64,000 bases of DNA from contig NZ_KB891326.1 of NCBI RefSeq assembly GCF_000373385.1, positions 147,309 through 211,308 of the forward strand. Direction: 5' to 3'. The stretch comes from Thiobacillus thioparus DSM 505 (lineage in GTDB: Bacteria; Pseudomonadota; Gammaproteobacteria; Burkholderiales; Thiobacillaceae). The notes under the pieces were generated by a model. It made no database searches. It had not been told where the DNA came from and worked only from the letters and a program-made list of their open reading frames with translations. Made by a program: the position numbers and the translations under genes. This document shows positions 56,283 to 63,921 of this stretch, piece by piece. Every line of letters starts with the position of its first letter. The first letter of the stretch is position 1.

Positions 56283-56867
56283 ATGGCATTGGGTAAATTG
56301 CAGTTAATAACAATTGCCGTACTGGGTCTCGTCTCGACTTCCACCATTGCCGATGATGGTGGAAGCAAGATTCAACACCTTGTCGATCCAGTGACCAGCA
56401 TTGAGTCCTGGGTATTGCATGACAAGGGTTTTGAGGTTGAGTTGATCCAGATCAGCCCGGATCAGGCACGCGGCTTTTTTCTTGCGCGTGGCTTCGATCG
56501 GAAGAATGCGGATTTTTATGCGGAAAGTTGCGTGCTGGCGTTAAGAGTGCGGAATAAATCGCCGGAGACCATTTCGTATGATTTGGCCAATTGGCGATAT
56601 ATGACGGCAGATGGCGTAAATCGGAAGCTGAAACTTAAAGACAAATGGCTGCATGAATGGCAGCAGCGCGGCGTTTCCAAGAGCGCTCAAATCGCTTTCG
56701 AGTGGTCGCAGCATCCGCTCGCGCAGACACTGGATCCCAAGGACTGGAATCAAGGCATGACTACATACCAGATTGCCCACGGCAGCGTGTTTGACTTGAC
56801 TGTGAAATGGAATAGAGGAGACAAGCAGTATGTGGATACAATTAAGGGGGTTCGCTGTGCAGATTAG
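56283..56867 (+). CDS. Conserved exported protein paired with TlpA (cassette copy 2)
   Basis: A 194-residue exported protein (signal MALGKLQLITIAVLGLVS...), paralogous to 18396-18998: shared QISPDQAR, LARGF, ESCV, DWNQGMTTYQ and final VRC. No named domain is recognised. ATG 56283 is preferred; TTG 56268, which overlaps the DsrE stop, is the other option. It overlaps the TlpA gene by 11 bp. Confidence 0.75.
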   Translation: MALGKLQLITIAVLGLVSTSTIADDGGSKIQHLVDPVTSIESWVLHDKGFEVELIQISPDQARGFFLARGFDRKNADFYAESCVLALRVRNKSPETISYDLANWRYMTADGVNRKLKLKDKWLHEWQQRGVSKSAQIAFEWSQHPLAQTLDPKDWNQGMTTYQIAHGSVFDLTVKWNRGDKQYVDTIKGVRCAD

Positions 56868-57414
56868 TGCGCTTAGACGTATTCTGTTCACGTTAGCAAT
56901 CGTTTCCGGCCTGCTGCTTAACGCTAGAGTTGGTTTGGCCGCCGACGAAGAGGCTTTCAGCCCTGTTTCGGGCAATCCGGTTGCGCCAAAGCTTACATTG
57001 CATGATATGGACGGTAAGCTGGTCGATCTTAAGCAACTAAAAGGTAAAGTGGTTATCGTCAATTTCTGGGCGACATGGTGCCCGCCATGTCGGGCTGAAA
57101 TGCCTTCCCTGCAGCGGCTTTGGAAAAAGCTAGGCGCATCGAAGATTCAGATCGTGGCCGTAAATGTGGGAGAAGATGCCGATACCGTCCTCGGTTTCAT
57201 GGGGACGCTGGACGAGTCGCCCACCTTCCCGATTGTGTTTGACAAGGATAGCGCCACTTTGCGTGCCTGGCCGGTCAGGGGCTTGCCCACGACTTTTCTG
57301 ATAGACAAAAAAGGTCACATTGCTTATCGGGCAATTGGCGGTCGACATTTTGATAGTCCCGAGAATATTCATTTTATAACCGAGCAGATTGAGGGTTCAA
57401 GTACGGGGAAATAA
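56857..57414 (+). CDS. TlpA/ResA-type thioredoxin-like protein (cassette copy 2)
   Basis: A 185-residue exported redoxin with signal peptide ending VGLAA, FWATWCPPC (Cys 75 and 78), NVGEDADTV and RGLPTTFLID. It closely matches copy 1 at 17879-18409. GTG 56857 has AAGGGGG at ideal distance and is preferred over ATG 56830. It ends the dsbD cluster, and a palindrome follows at 57435. Confidence 0.9.
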   Translation: MQISALRRILFTLAIVSGLLLNARVGLAADEEAFSPVSGNPVAPKLTLHDMDGKLVDLKQLKGKVVIVNFWATWCPPCRAEMPSLQRLWKKLGASKIQIVAVNVGEDADTVLGFMGTLDESPTFPIVFDKDSATLRAWPVRGLPTTFLIDKKGHIAYRAIGGRHFDSPENIHFITEQIEGSSTGK

Positions 57415-57434
57415 TTCCTCTTGATGAAATAAAG

Positions 57435-57466
57435 CGAATACAGAACTCATGCGAGTTCTGTATTCG
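57435..57466. terminator. Perfect palindrome after the dsbD cluster
   Basis: CGAATACAGAACTC, loop ATGC, GAGTTCTGTATTCG: a 14-bp perfect stem with no T-run. It may work as a factor-dependent terminator or 3' mRNA stabiliser. It starts 20 bp after the TlpA stop. Confidence 0.55.
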
Positions 57467-57827
57467 TGCGTTTCAGGTGCGGCTGTTCAGAGGCGTTGCA
57501 CAGGAGAGGGATAAGGGCCCGTTCTATCAAGTTGTTCAGATATATGTTTGTCTGTGCCTACCGTGGTATGCAGGGGATATCAGGATGGCTTCGATTCTCT
57601 GCTATGGGTTTAACCATATGCTTGCTATTGTGGGCATTACGAAGTGTCATTTTACTGTGTTGCTTTTGTGACATTTTGGTTTTTCCTTGACCCGTCTCCG
57701 TAAGCTGTAAGCCCGTTTGTATGGGCTTTCCACGTAATTTCTTCGAGATGGTTAGGAATTTGCTTGTGTCAGTGGATGAGGGCTGCTTTGACGGTTCCAG
57801 CCTACCCCGTTCCGATCGGAGCAATGC
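57467..57827. promoter_or_regulatory. Gap before the second kinase, with a weak ACGT half-site
   Basis: A 361-bp non-coding stretch. It has a short hairpin (AAGCCC ... GGGCTT at 57711-57729) followed by CCACGTAATTTC at 57730, which in reverse reads GAAATTACGTGG, the core of the dsbD site. Only one half-site is intact. Small frames here show no coding signs. Confidence 0.4.
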
Positions 57828-59105
57828 ATGCAACTTATCGCCCATTCTTCTATCTGGGCATTACTGATTGCCGTTCTGGCCCTGATGGGAGGGCTGGTGC
57901 TCTATGTGAGTCATCTCAACCGGAGGTTGCGCCATTCCAAAAAGGTGCTGGAGATGGAAATCGGCGAACGGCGCCGAGCTGAAGAAAAGTCTGCAGAGAA
58001 CGAGAATAGGCTGCGCCAGATCATCGCATCCGAGCCCGAATGCGTGAAATTGCAAACTCAAGACGGGATCCTGCTGGAAATGAATCCGGCTGGGCTAACC
58101 ATGATGGGCGCCAATCAGTCAAACGAGATCATCGGGACTTCCGTATACGATCTCATCGTGCCGAAATTTCGGGACGAATACCGTGCGCTGACCACACGTG
58201 TCTTTTCCGGCGAGTCTGACGCCATGGAGTTTCAGATCATCAGCCTGAGGGGCCGCCGTCTTTGGATGGAGACCCATGCCGTACCTTTGCGTGACGGACG
58301 TAATCGAGTCATTGCCCTGCTTGGCATTACACGTGATATTACCGTGCGCAAGCACGCAGAAGAGGAAATCCGCCTGCATTATCGTGAACTGGCCCATGCT
58401 TCCCGGGTGAATACCATGGGTGAGATGGCTTCCGGTCTGGCGCACGAACTGAATCAACCCCTTGCGGCCATCGCCAACTACTCACATGGGTGCCTGCGCC
58501 GCATTCGCTCCGGTACAGGCACGGTGGACGACCTGACACGTGCCATCGAGCAGGTCTGCAGCCAGGCAGACCGAGCCGCTGAAATCATCAGGAGTTTGCG
58601 GAGCTTCGTGAACAAGGAGGACAGCCCCTTCAGGCCGCTGGAGCTTAAGACCATCGTGCGCGAAGCCATGCTGATCGTGGGGCCGGAAGCGTACGCGCAT
58701 CAGGTGGACGTCACGCTTAAATTTATGCCTGACATGCCTAAAGTGCTGGGCAATGCCATCCAGATCGAGCAGGTGGTCCTGAATCTCATACGCAATGCGG
58801 TCGAGGTCATGGACGAGATTCCATTCATGCTGCGCTACCTCGAACTGCACACCTTTATGGAAGACGACCTGGCCGTCGTGGAGGTGCGCGACACCGGCCC
58901 CGGTCTGCCAGCTGAGATGCTGGCGCGCATGTTTGATCCTTTTTTCACGACTAAAGAGACGGGAATGGGGATGGGCTTGGCGATCTGCCGGTCGATTGTG
59001 GAAGCGCACGGTGGCAGCTTGTCTGCCTTCCCAAATAAGGAAGGCAATGGGCTGACTCTCCGTTTCACCCTGCGTCTGGCTATGGAGGAAATATCTCATG
59101 AATGA
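57828..59105 (+). CDS. Membrane-tethered PAS sensor histidine kinase
   Basis: A 425-residue kinase. One N-terminal helix (about 8-28), a short coiled coil, a PAS/PAC domain (60-180; EPECVKLQTQDGILLEMNPAG), HisKA with SGLAHELNQPLAAIANY (His 206) and HATPase with RDTGPGLP and MGMGLAICRS. The catalytic half is close to the kinase at 47273-49744. It has almost no periplasmic loop, so it senses at or inside the membrane. It overlaps the regulator gene by 8 bp. Confidence 0.92.
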   Translation: MQLIAHSSIWALLIAVLALMGGLVLYVSHLNRRLRHSKKVLEMEIGERRRAEEKSAENENRLRQIIASEPECVKLQTQDGILLEMNPAGLTMMGANQSNEIIGTSVYDLIVPKFRDEYRALTTRVFSGESDAMEFQIISLRGRRLWMETHAVPLRDGRNRVIALLGITRDITVRKHAEEEIRLHYRELAHASRVNTMGEMASGLAHELNQPLAAIANYSHGCLRRIRSGTGTVDDLTRAIEQVCSQADRAAEIIRSLRSFVNKEDSPFRPLELKTIVREAMLIVGPEAYAHQVDVTLKFMPDMPKVLGNAIQIEQVVLNLIRNAVEVMDEIPFMLRYLELHTFMEDDLAVVEVRDTGPGLPAEMLARMFDPFFTTKETGMGMGLAICRSIVEAHGGSLSAFPNKEGNGLTLRFTLRLAMEEISHE

Positions 59106-59727
59106 TCGGCAGCAAACGGTCTTTGTAGTAGACGATGATCAGGCGGCACGTGAGTCATTGCGCTGGCTGCTCGAGTCGGTTGGCCATCAGGTGTGTTGTC
59201 CTGCTTCGGCGCTTGAATTCCTTGAAAGCTATGACGGTAGTGTGCCGGGATGTCTGGTCCTGGATGTCCGTATGCCCGGTATGGGGGGCCTGGAATTGCA
59301 AAACCACCTGCTCGAACGCGGCTGGTGCTTGCCAGTTATCCTCGTCACAGGGCACGGTGATGTCCCGATGGCAGTACGCGCGATGAAAGCGGGAGCAGTC
59401 GATTTTCTCGAGAAACCCTATAACGACCAGGTGTTGCTTGAACGTATTCAACGCGCGCTTGAATTATGCCGGCAGCGTAGCCATGACCACGAGAAACTGG
59501 CCGAATTTCAGGCCAGTTTTCAGAGTTTGACGTTGCGCGAACGGGAGGTTGCCGCACTCGTCGTGTCCGGCAAGGCGAATAAAGTGATTGCCATCGAACT
59601 GGGGTTGAGCCCGAAAACCATCGAGGTCCATCGCGCCAATGTCATGTTCAAGATGCGCGTGAAATCATTGCCCGAACTGGTGCAGATATGGATGCGTCTG
59701 GAAAAGTCGAGTTTAAGTCAGGAATAG
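59098..59727 (+). CDS. FixJ/NarL-type response regulator (second)
   Basis: A 209-residue regulator with receiver Asp 56 (CLVLDVRMPG), LPVILVTGHGDVPM and a LuxR-type DNA-binding domain (LTLREREVAALV ... KVIAIELGLSPKTIEVHRANV). It is clearly related to the regulator at 49722-50357, so both could read the same ACGT-type site. It is the last intact gene before the transposase remnant. Confidence 0.93.
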   Translation: MNDRQQTVFVVDDDQAARESLRWLLESVGHQVCCPASALEFLESYDGSVPGCLVLDVRMPGMGGLELQNHLLERGWCLPVILVTGHGDVPMAVRAMKAGAVDFLEKPYNDQVLLERIQRALELCRQRSHDHEKLAEFQASFQSLTLREREVAALVVSGKANKVIAIELGLSPKTIEVHRANVMFKMRVKSLPELVQIWMRLEKSSLSQE

Positions 59728-59815
59728 AGCGTCCACTTCTCGTACACGAAGAGCGAATATGTGCCGGTTTTCGGGGTCGCGTTGGCCTGTGGTAATCCGG
59801 CTACCGTTTCTCCTT

Positions 59816-60200
59816 TCAGGCGTGGAATAAGGCCATGGCATAACTGGAGTTTCGGGAACGCCCTATATTGCCGACGACGTCTCTCTGCGCCTCAGTAGCC
59901 AATGGAACTGATTTGACGGCGCATTGCCCTGCTTGGGCAGGAGGCATCAAGCGGTACAGCGATGCCATTGGCCATTCTTGATTGTATTTGCTGCACCACG
60001 CCTCGATCACCGCCATTGCATCGGTCAGGCTGACAAATCCATTCGATCACCGCCATTGCATCGGTCAGGCTGACAAATCCATGCTCATTCAGGCACACGT
60101 CGTGTATACGCCCGTTGCCTTCTGCAAGAAACATTGAACGGTGCTTCCGTGAATCGCTACGTCGTGTCCAATCTCTTTCACGATCTGGATCCGGTCCCAA
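59816..60200 (-). pseudogene. Remnant of an IS3-type transposase (3' end)
   Basis: On the minus strand, split between frames, one reads CLNEHGFVSLTDAMAVIE, then AWCSKYNQEWPMASLYRL. These match the C-terminal end of IS3-family OrfB (DECLNEHWF, EAWRxDYNxxRPHSSL). Stops and frame changes remove function. A 40-bp tandem duplication lies inside it. No complete terminal inverted repeats were found. Confidence 0.6.
60003..60082. repeat. 40-bp perfect tandem duplication inside the IS remnant
   Basis: Two exact copies of a 40-bp unit (60003-60042 and 60043-60082), beginning TCGATCACCGCCATTGCATC. As 40 is not a multiple of 3 it shifts the transposase frame. Perfect identity suggests a recent event. 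Confidence 0.9.
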
Positions 60201-60240
60201 TTTCAGGGGCTATTCAAATCGAGAGACCAACGTGGGTCTA

Positions 60241-60355
60241 GGTGTATTCCCTAATTAATCTACATACTGGTACCAATAGACGGTTGTTGGTATCTGCGCA
60301 TTTAATGAGGACATGCGTAAGGGAAACTACGTGGTCCATTGCACGTGATTTCGTT
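60241..60355 (+). promoter_or_regulatory. Conserved upstream region of the ABC importer
   Basis: It resembles 53541-53665: ATTCCCTAATTAA, TACA, AATAGACGG, TTTAATG and TAAGGGAAACTACGTGG (60318-60334), where only the second ACGT half-site is intact. A further ACGTG is at 60343. The region begins just after the IS remnant and ends 147 bp before ATG 60502; no gene is seen in between. Confidence 0.55.
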
Positions 60356-60501
60356 TGCATCAGGCAGCAGGTAGATGGAAAGCCGATTGCAGTCACTGCG
60401 CTAAAAAAGCGAAGTGTGATTTTGAAACATGCAAATCGCGAGATTTTTTATCGCGCAATCCGTTTACTAAAAATACGACCTAATAAAATTGCGGAGGTTG
60501 A

Positions 60502-61311
60502 ATGGAAGCATCCTGGTGGAAAAGCAGCAAGTTCTGGCTGATGTGGGTTGGCTACATCATTGCAGTGGCCGCTTGGTACGCGAGTGTCAAGTGGTTGCCG
60601 CTTGATTCATTCAATCGTCTGCCCGATCCATGGTCGGTTATAACGGAGTGGTTTAGTCCTGAACCCGTTTATGGGGTATCCATTTTTACCCCGATCTACT
60701 ATCAGCATATCTTCTACAGTGTCTATCGAGCGACGGCCTCATTTGTTCTCGCAGTTGTACTGGGCGTTCCACTGGGTATCCTGATGGCGTGGAGCCCAAA
60801 GTTTGATGCATACGCATCCGCACTCGTGGGTCTGTTACGCCCCATCCCTCCGCTTGCTTGGATCCCGTTGGCGATCCTCATGTTTCCTGGAATTGAGCTG
60901 GCAGTTATCTATGTGACGTTCCTGGTTGCGTTTTTTGCCACAGTCATGAACACCTACGTTGGTGTCAAATCCATTGATCCGGATTATTTCAGGGCGGCCT
61001 TGTCGCTGGGCTCCAAACCACGCGACATATTGCGTCACGTGATCATACCCGGGGCACTCCCCAACATATTTACGGGATTGCAGATCGCGATGGGCGCCGC
61101 CTGGTTCTCACTTGCTGCTGGAGAAATGATCGCGGCCCAGTATGGGCTGGGCTTCATGATTTTCGAGTCTTATAACTTGATCCAGTTTCCGACGATCGTG
61201 ATAGGCATGGCCACGCTCGGCATTGCGGGCTTCATGAGCAGTGCAATCATTCGCGTAGTGGGCAATAAGCTCATGCGCTGGCGTGTACAGAGTTTTGGAA
61301 TAGGGGGCTGA
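60502..61311 (+). CDS. ABC transporter permease, NitT/TauT type (first)
   Basis: A 269-residue inner membrane permease with about six helices and the EAA loop (FRAALSLGSKPRDILRHVIIPGALPNIFTGLQ), matching the nitrate/sulfonate/taurine permease family. GCGGAGG precedes ATG 60502. Its N-terminal loop (FSPEPVYGVSIFTPIYYQ) is longer than in SsuC. The ATPase gene follows by 2 bp. Confidence 0.92.
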   Translation: MEASWWKSSKFWLMWVGYIIAVAAWYASVKWLPLDSFNRLPDPWSVITEWFSPEPVYGVSIFTPIYYQHIFYSVYRATASFVLAVVLGVPLGILMAWSPKFDAYASALVGLLRPIPPLAWIPLAILMFPGIELAVIYVTFLVAFFATVMNTYVGVKSIDPDYFRAALSLGSKPRDILRHVIIPGALPNIFTGLQIAMGAAWFSLAAGEMIAAQYGLGFMIFESYNLIQFPTIVIGMATLGIAGFMSSAIIRVVGNKLMRWRVQSFGIGG

Positions 61312-61313
61312 TC

Positions 61314-62201
61314 ATGGGAGCATCTGAAGAAGTCGTCAAGACAGTTAAGACATCCCAAACAGCGATGACGCCACGGCCAAATGAGGGGCGTCTTTCTATT
61401 CAGCATGTAGGTAAGATTTACGATCCGAACGGCGCACGCGTAGTTGCTGTTCAAGATGCGAGCATGGAAATCGAGCCGGGCGATTTTGTTGCAATTGTGG
61501 GCCCGTCCGGTTGCGGCAAGAGCACATTGATGAACATCATCGCCGGGTTCGACAACGTGACAGAAGGGCAGGTACTACTGGACGGACAGCCACTGGCTAC
61601 CGCGACTACGCCGCCAAAGCCAGGTTCGGATCGTGTCGTTGTCTTCCAGAACGGGGCGTTGTTCCCATGGAAAACCGTCCTTGAAAACGTCATGTACGGG
61701 CCTGTGATTCAAAACATGATGACGCCTTCTCAGGCAGAGGAAAGGGCGATGGATCTCCTCGCCAAGTGCGGTGGCCTGAACAAGGTGGCGGCCTCCTACC
61801 CGCCCCAACTCTCTTCGGGTATGCAGAGACGTGTCGAAATTGTACGAGCCCTGATCAACGAACCGAAGATACTGTTATTGGACGAGCCGTTCCGTGCAAT
61901 GGATACGGTCTCAAAGACCGTTATGCACCAGCATTTGCTAGAGATGTATCGGGTGTGCCGCAAGACGATCGTTTTTATCACACACGATCTGGAAGAGGCG
62001 ATCTATCTGGCGGACAGGGTTGTCGTGATGACGTCACGCCCCGGTACGATCAAATCGATCATCAATGTGAAGCTGCCTAGACCGCGTACGCCAAACATGA
62101 TGCTGAGCGCGGAGTATCTGGCATTGAAGGCCCAGGCGATCGCAGGTGTGCACGAAGAAGCCAAAAAGGCTTTCGAGCGCGGCGAACGTGAACACGCATA
62201 A
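61314..62201 (+). CDS. ABC transporter ATPase, NitT/TauT type (first)
   Basis: A 295-residue ATPase with Walker A GPSGCGKST, signature LSSGMQRRVEI (a Ser replaces the usual second Gly), Walker B ILLLDEPF and switch His in FITHDLEEA. About 25 extra residues lie at the N-terminus. It pairs with the permease just upstream. Confidence 0.92.
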   Translation: MGASEEVVKTVKTSQTAMTPRPNEGRLSIQHVGKIYDPNGARVVAVQDASMEIEPGDFVAIVGPSGCGKSTLMNIIAGFDNVTEGQVLLDGQPLATATTPPKPGSDRVVVFQNGALFPWKTVLENVMYGPVIQNMMTPSQAEERAMDLLAKCGGLNKVAASYPPQLSSGMQRRVEIVRALINEPKILLLDEPFRAMDTVSKTVMHQHLLEMYRVCRKTIVFITHDLEEAIYLADRVVVMTSRPGTIKSIINVKLPRPRTPNMMLSAEYLALKAQAIAGVHEEAKKAFERGEREHA

Positions 62202-62212
62202 GTGAGAACAAG

Positions 62213-63034
62213 ATGAAAGCGGCTCAAGAAACCATAAAAACCCCAATCATGGCTCAAGACATCAAATCCAAATTCCGCTGGCCCCAGTTCAACTGGCGAG
62301 GAGCCATTGCCATCGTCGGATTTTTTGCTGCCTGGCATTTTTTTGTGAAGCTTGGCGTACCTGGATTCAAGGAGATCGCTGCTCCTTTCGATGTGCTTCA
62401 GACTTTCCTGACGCGCTATGTCAACAACCAGGAATACTGGAGTTCCTGGGTGTCGAGTTTCAAGCGTGTGCTGTATGGCTTCCTGATCGCGCAGGTGTTA
62501 GGGATTCCATTGGGTCTGATGCTTGGGACCCGGGAGGTTTTTCATAATCTGGCGTACCCCGTGATCGAAATCCTGCGGCCTATTCCTCCGCTTGCATGGG
62601 TGCCAATCTCAATTCTGTTCTGGCCGACTACGGAGATGAGCATTATCTTCATCTGTTTCATTGGCGCGTTCTTCATTATCGTGATCAATGTTCATGATGC
62701 AGTTAGAAGTATCAAGAATGAACACATTTGGTTAGCTCAATCGCTCGGCGCCAGCAGTGGCCAGATATTCCGTCGCATCATGATTCCTTCGGTGATCCCG
62801 TCCATTGCCGTCGGGATGACACTCGGCATCGCAGTGACCTGGAACGTTGTGATTGCGGCGGAAATGATATCGGGCGGAAATGGGCTGGGACGCCTGACCT
62901 GGGAAGGGTATGTCAGCCACACAGTCACGGTGGTCATCATCGGCATGATCAGTATCGGGCTAGCCGGCTATCTGTCGACGATTGTCGTCGACTATCTGGA
63001 AAAGAAAATGATGCCGTGGCGCGTCGTTCGTTAA
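62213..63034 (+). CDS. ABC transporter permease, NitT/TauT type (second)
   Basis: A 273-residue permease with six helices and the EAA loop (WLAQSLGASSGQIFRRIMIPSVIPSIAVGM). It is related to the first permease but clearly distinct. It starts 11 bp after the first ATPase gene. Two permeases could form one heterodimeric channel or two importers. Confidence 0.92.
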   Translation: MKAAQETIKTPIMAQDIKSKFRWPQFNWRGAIAIVGFFAAWHFFVKLGVPGFKEIAAPFDVLQTFLTRYVNNQEYWSSWVSSFKRVLYGFLIAQVLGIPLGLMLGTREVFHNLAYPVIEILRPIPPLAWVPISILFWPTTEMSIIFICFIGAFFIIVINVHDAVRSIKNEHIWLAQSLGASSGQIFRRIMIPSVIPSIAVGMTLGIAVTWNVVIAAEMISGGNGLGRLTWEGYVSHTVTVVIIGMISIGLAGYLSTIVVDYLEKKMMPWRVVR

Positions 63035-63047
63035 GGGAGGCATCACG

Positions 63048-63842
63048 ATGGAGACGATGGCACTAAGCGGAGAACTGGTGGCGACAGGCCTGCGCAAGTG
63101 GTACCACCCAAAAGGGCAGGCGCCAGTGCATGTGCTTGACGATTGCTCACTCAATATCGAACCGGGAAAACTTACGGTCGTAATGGGCACGTCGGGATGC
63201 GGAAAATCGACACTGGCCTATATCTTATGTGGTTACCTCAATCCGGATGGCGGGCAAGTGACCATGGATGGCCAGCTTGTTAAGGAGCCTGGATCAAGCC
63301 GCATCATGGTGTTTCAGGAAACGGCGCTGTGGCCATGGATGACTGTCCTGCAGAACGTCGTTTTTGGCCCGTTGGCCAGATCCAGCGTCAGCAAGGAAGT
63401 GGCTACCCAGAAAGCTCTGGAACTGCTTCGAAAGTTCGGCTTGTTGGAGTTCAAGGATAAATATCCAGGGCAACTCTCGGGCGGGATGAAGCGACGGGCA
63501 GAATTGGCACAAGCCTTGATCAACAGTCCTAAGGTCATGATTCTGGACGAACCGTTCAGAGGGCTGGACGTCATGACACGAGAGTTGATGCAGGAGTATT
63601 ACATCAAGTTGTTCGAGGAAACCCGCCTTACGACCGTATTCATCACATCCGAATTGGAAGAAGCGATTTTCCTCGCGGATCGCATTCTGATTATGGGTGG
63701 AACACCCAGCAAAATCACGCATACGCTTGAGGTCGACTTGCCGCATCCGAGAACGTTCGATGTACTGGCAAGCGAACGCTATCTTGAAATCAAAAAAGAA
63801 GCTCTGGAAGTACTTTATGGGGACAGTATGCAGGACATTTGA
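63048..63842 (+). CDS. ABC transporter ATPase, NitT/TauT type (second)
   Basis: A 264-residue ATPase with Walker A GTSGCGKST, signature LSGGMKRRAEL, Walker B VMILDEPF, and FITSELEEA, where the switch His is replaced by Ser. The missing His in one ATPase suggests an asymmetric pair in which the first ATPase carries the competent switch. GGGAGG lies before the start. Confidence 0.9.
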   Translation: METMALSGELVATGLRKWYHPKGQAPVHVLDDCSLNIEPGKLTVVMGTSGCGKSTLAYILCGYLNPDGGQVTMDGQLVKEPGSSRIMVFQETALWPWMTVLQNVVFGPLARSSVSKEVATQKALELLRKFGLLEFKDKYPGQLSGGMKRRAELAQALINSPKVMILDEPFRGLDVMTRELMQEYYIKLFEETRLTTVFITSELEEAIFLADRILIMGGTPSKITHTLEVDLPHPRTFDVLASERYLEIKKEALEVLYGDSMQDI

Positions 63843-63921
63843 TCACTGCTTTTTCGTCAACCGCGAATAGGCGCGCGGTAAAAATTCGCTTCGCTAATTT
63901 ATTAATTGTGGAGGAGAAATT

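Noticed and set aside
57466-57690. Small Cys-rich plus-strand frame after the dsbD cluster
   Set aside because: It starts in a palindrome, lacks a ribosome-binding site and has no recognisable features.
60003-60082. Possible CRISPR-like repeat
   Set aside because: Only two abutting 40-bp copies with no spacer, inside a transposase remnant.
60242-60541. 99-codon plus-strand frame across the ABC importer promoter
   Set aside because: It overlaps the conserved upstream region and the first codons of the permease and has no domain or ribosome-binding site.
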